34,617 bases of DNA from Bacteroidaceae bacterium (GTDB taxonomy: Bacteria > Bacteroidota > Bacteroidia > Bacteroidales > Bacteroidaceae). The stretch's first letter is position 1; the number at the start of each line of letters is the position of its first letter. Below are positions 33,391-34,617 of this stretch, piece by piece. The translations under genes and the position numbers were made by a program. The stretch spans positions 1 through 34,617 of the forward strand of contig JAFWYQ010000070.1 in the NCBI GenBank assembly GCA_017517605.1. The letters run 5' to 3'. The notes beneath the pieces were generated by a model. The model was not told the DNA's origin. It was given only the letters and a program-made list of their open reading frames with translations, and made no database searches.

Positions 33391-34617
33391 CAAAATATCA
33401 AGGGATTGGCCATCGAACAGTTGGAACAGGATTGGACGGTGTATCCGGTGCTTCATCTGGACTTGAACATCGAGAGGTACGACACGGTAGAGAGTCTCGA
33501 AAAGATTCTTGAAGACAACTTGCGGCTTTGGGAAAAGGAATACGAAGTGGAGGTGCTCAGCGACTCCTATTCCCTCCGCTTTGCCAATGTGATACGCACG
33601 GCTTACCAGAAGACAGGCAAGGGAGTGGCCGTCCTTGTCGGTGAATACGACAAACCGTTGTTACAATCCATCGGGAACAAGGAACTGCAGCCCCGGCTTC
33701 GTAACGTGATGAAACCATTCTATGGGGTGCTGAAAACAATGGACGGTTGCATCAAGTTCGCTATGCTCACGGGTGTCACCAAGTTCGGGAAGGTGAGCGT
33801 GTTCAGCGACTTGAACAATCTGAAAGACATCTCGATGGATGCCCGTTATGCTGAAATTTGCGGTATATCGGAGAAGGAACTTCACATTTGTTTCAAAGAA
33901 GAGATTGAGGAACTGGCCGCACTGAACCAAACAACCTATGAGGCTATCTCAGATGAACTTCGTCTGAACTACGACGGGTATCACTTTGCCCCCCACACGA
34001 CGGGAATGTACAATCCGTTCAGTGTCTTGAATACATTGGACAGCATGGAGTTTGGCAGCTATTGGTTCGAGACGGGCACGCCGACCTATCTGGTGGAGTT
34101 GCTCCAGCAGAACGACTATAATCTGAATGAAGTGGATGGGGCATTGGCTTCCGATGTGACACTCAGCGGTGTGGATTCCGCTGATACAGATCCCATTTCT
34201 GTCATTTACCAGAGTGGATACCTGACCATCAAGGATTATAACCCGGAGTTCCGTTCCTACACGCTTGGTTATCCCAATAAAGAAGTGGCAGAAGGGTTCG
34301 TCCGTTTCCTCGTCCCCTATTACACAGCCTTACCCAATGAACGGAAATCAATCTTTGAGTTGCAACATTTCGTACAGGAGGTTCGCACAGGCAACATCGA
34401 TGCCTTCTTCACCCGCCTGCGCTCGTTTTTCAGCGATACCACTTACGAGTTGGTGCGCGAACGGGAGCTTCATTATTCCAACATCCTCTACATTGTCTTC
34501 AAACTGATGGGGTTCTATACCCAAGTGGAGTATCACACGGCCAACGGACGCATTGACTTAGTGCTGAAGACCAACGACTACATCTATGTGATGGAGTTCA
34601 AATTGGAAGGTTCGGCA
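33391..34617 (+). pseudogene. AAA-ATPase-like/DUF1703 protein, N-terminally truncated (3' end outside the window)
   Basis: The frame opens after a TAA (33388-33390) and runs 409 codons to the window edge without an ATG near its start; the first usable codon would be TTG at 33406. From KGLAIEQLEQDWTVYPVLHL on it follows the AAA-ATPase-like family with a C-terminal PD-(D/E)XK nuclease-type domain (DUF1703): KPLLQSIGN, LTGVTKFGKVSVFSDLNNL, LRLNYDGYHFA, YNPFSVLNTL, WFETGTPTYLVELL, IYQSGYLTIKDY, and NGRIDLVL...YVMEFKLEG with the nuclease Asp and ExK. Complete members begin about 75 residues earlier with a Walker A motif (typically PRRFGKS), which is absent here. The Walker B-like VLVGEYDKP has Gly where Asp is usual. 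It is probably a non-functional remnant; these genes are thought to be mobile accessory genes of unclear role. Confidence 0.8.

Overview
The window is chromosomal DNA from a member of the Bacteroidales, close to Bacteroides/Prevotella/Paraprevotella-type gut commensals; genus and species cannot be fixed from the sequence. The evidence is a SusC/SusD pair, a one-protein hybrid two-component system (HTCS) with a C-terminal AraC domain, a DUF3109 protein, Omp28 and DUF6029 proteins, C-terminal domains of the type IX secretion (T9SS) sorting type, and promoters of the Bacteroidetes form TTTG/TTTC-N19-TAnnTTTG.

Left part (1-1957): a minus-strand multi-zinc-ribbon protein runs off the left edge. 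It is followed by a 1.2 kb gene-poor stretch with two copies of a 153-bp MITE. Each copy has GTAAC ends and its own 8-bp target duplication (IS66-like hallmarks), and one copy splits a decayed gene. The stretch also holds a separate ~143-bp palindromic element and two related short palindromes.

Core metabolic part (1958-14100): purL (FGAM synthase), an HTCS regulator whose kinase and receiver active sites look destroyed, a secreted alkaline phosphatase (minus), gpmI (cofactor-independent phosphoglycerate mutase) and a cysteine-rich DUF3109 protein. Long palindromes separate the convergent HTCS and phosphatase genes. A strong bidirectional terminator follows DUF3109, and a candidate ~165-nt leftward small RNA ends in it.

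Surface and secreted part (14510-33137): on the minus strand are a double-SGNH rhamnogalacturonan-acetylesterase-like enzyme and a 1259-residue multidomain secreted protein with a thioredoxin-like Omp28 module and a T9SS-like tail. Divergent from these is a tight 13-kb, nine-gene plus-strand operon: TlpA-like thioredoxin, DUF6029 barrel, Omp28 lipoprotein, small T9SS-tail protein, SusC, SusD, zinc metallopeptidase lipoprotein, DUF4302 lipoprotein, and a BACON-like/T9SS-tail protein, ending at a hairpin terminator. My reading is a surface machine for capture, processing and TonB-dependent import of a peptide or protein nutrient, with a periplasmic/outer-membrane CxxC redox module attached. The composition is domain-inference only; no substrate can be read from the sequence.

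Right edge (33352-34617): an AAA-ATPase-like/DUF1703 gene that still has a near-perfect promoter but has lost its N-terminus (Walker A region); it continues past the window.
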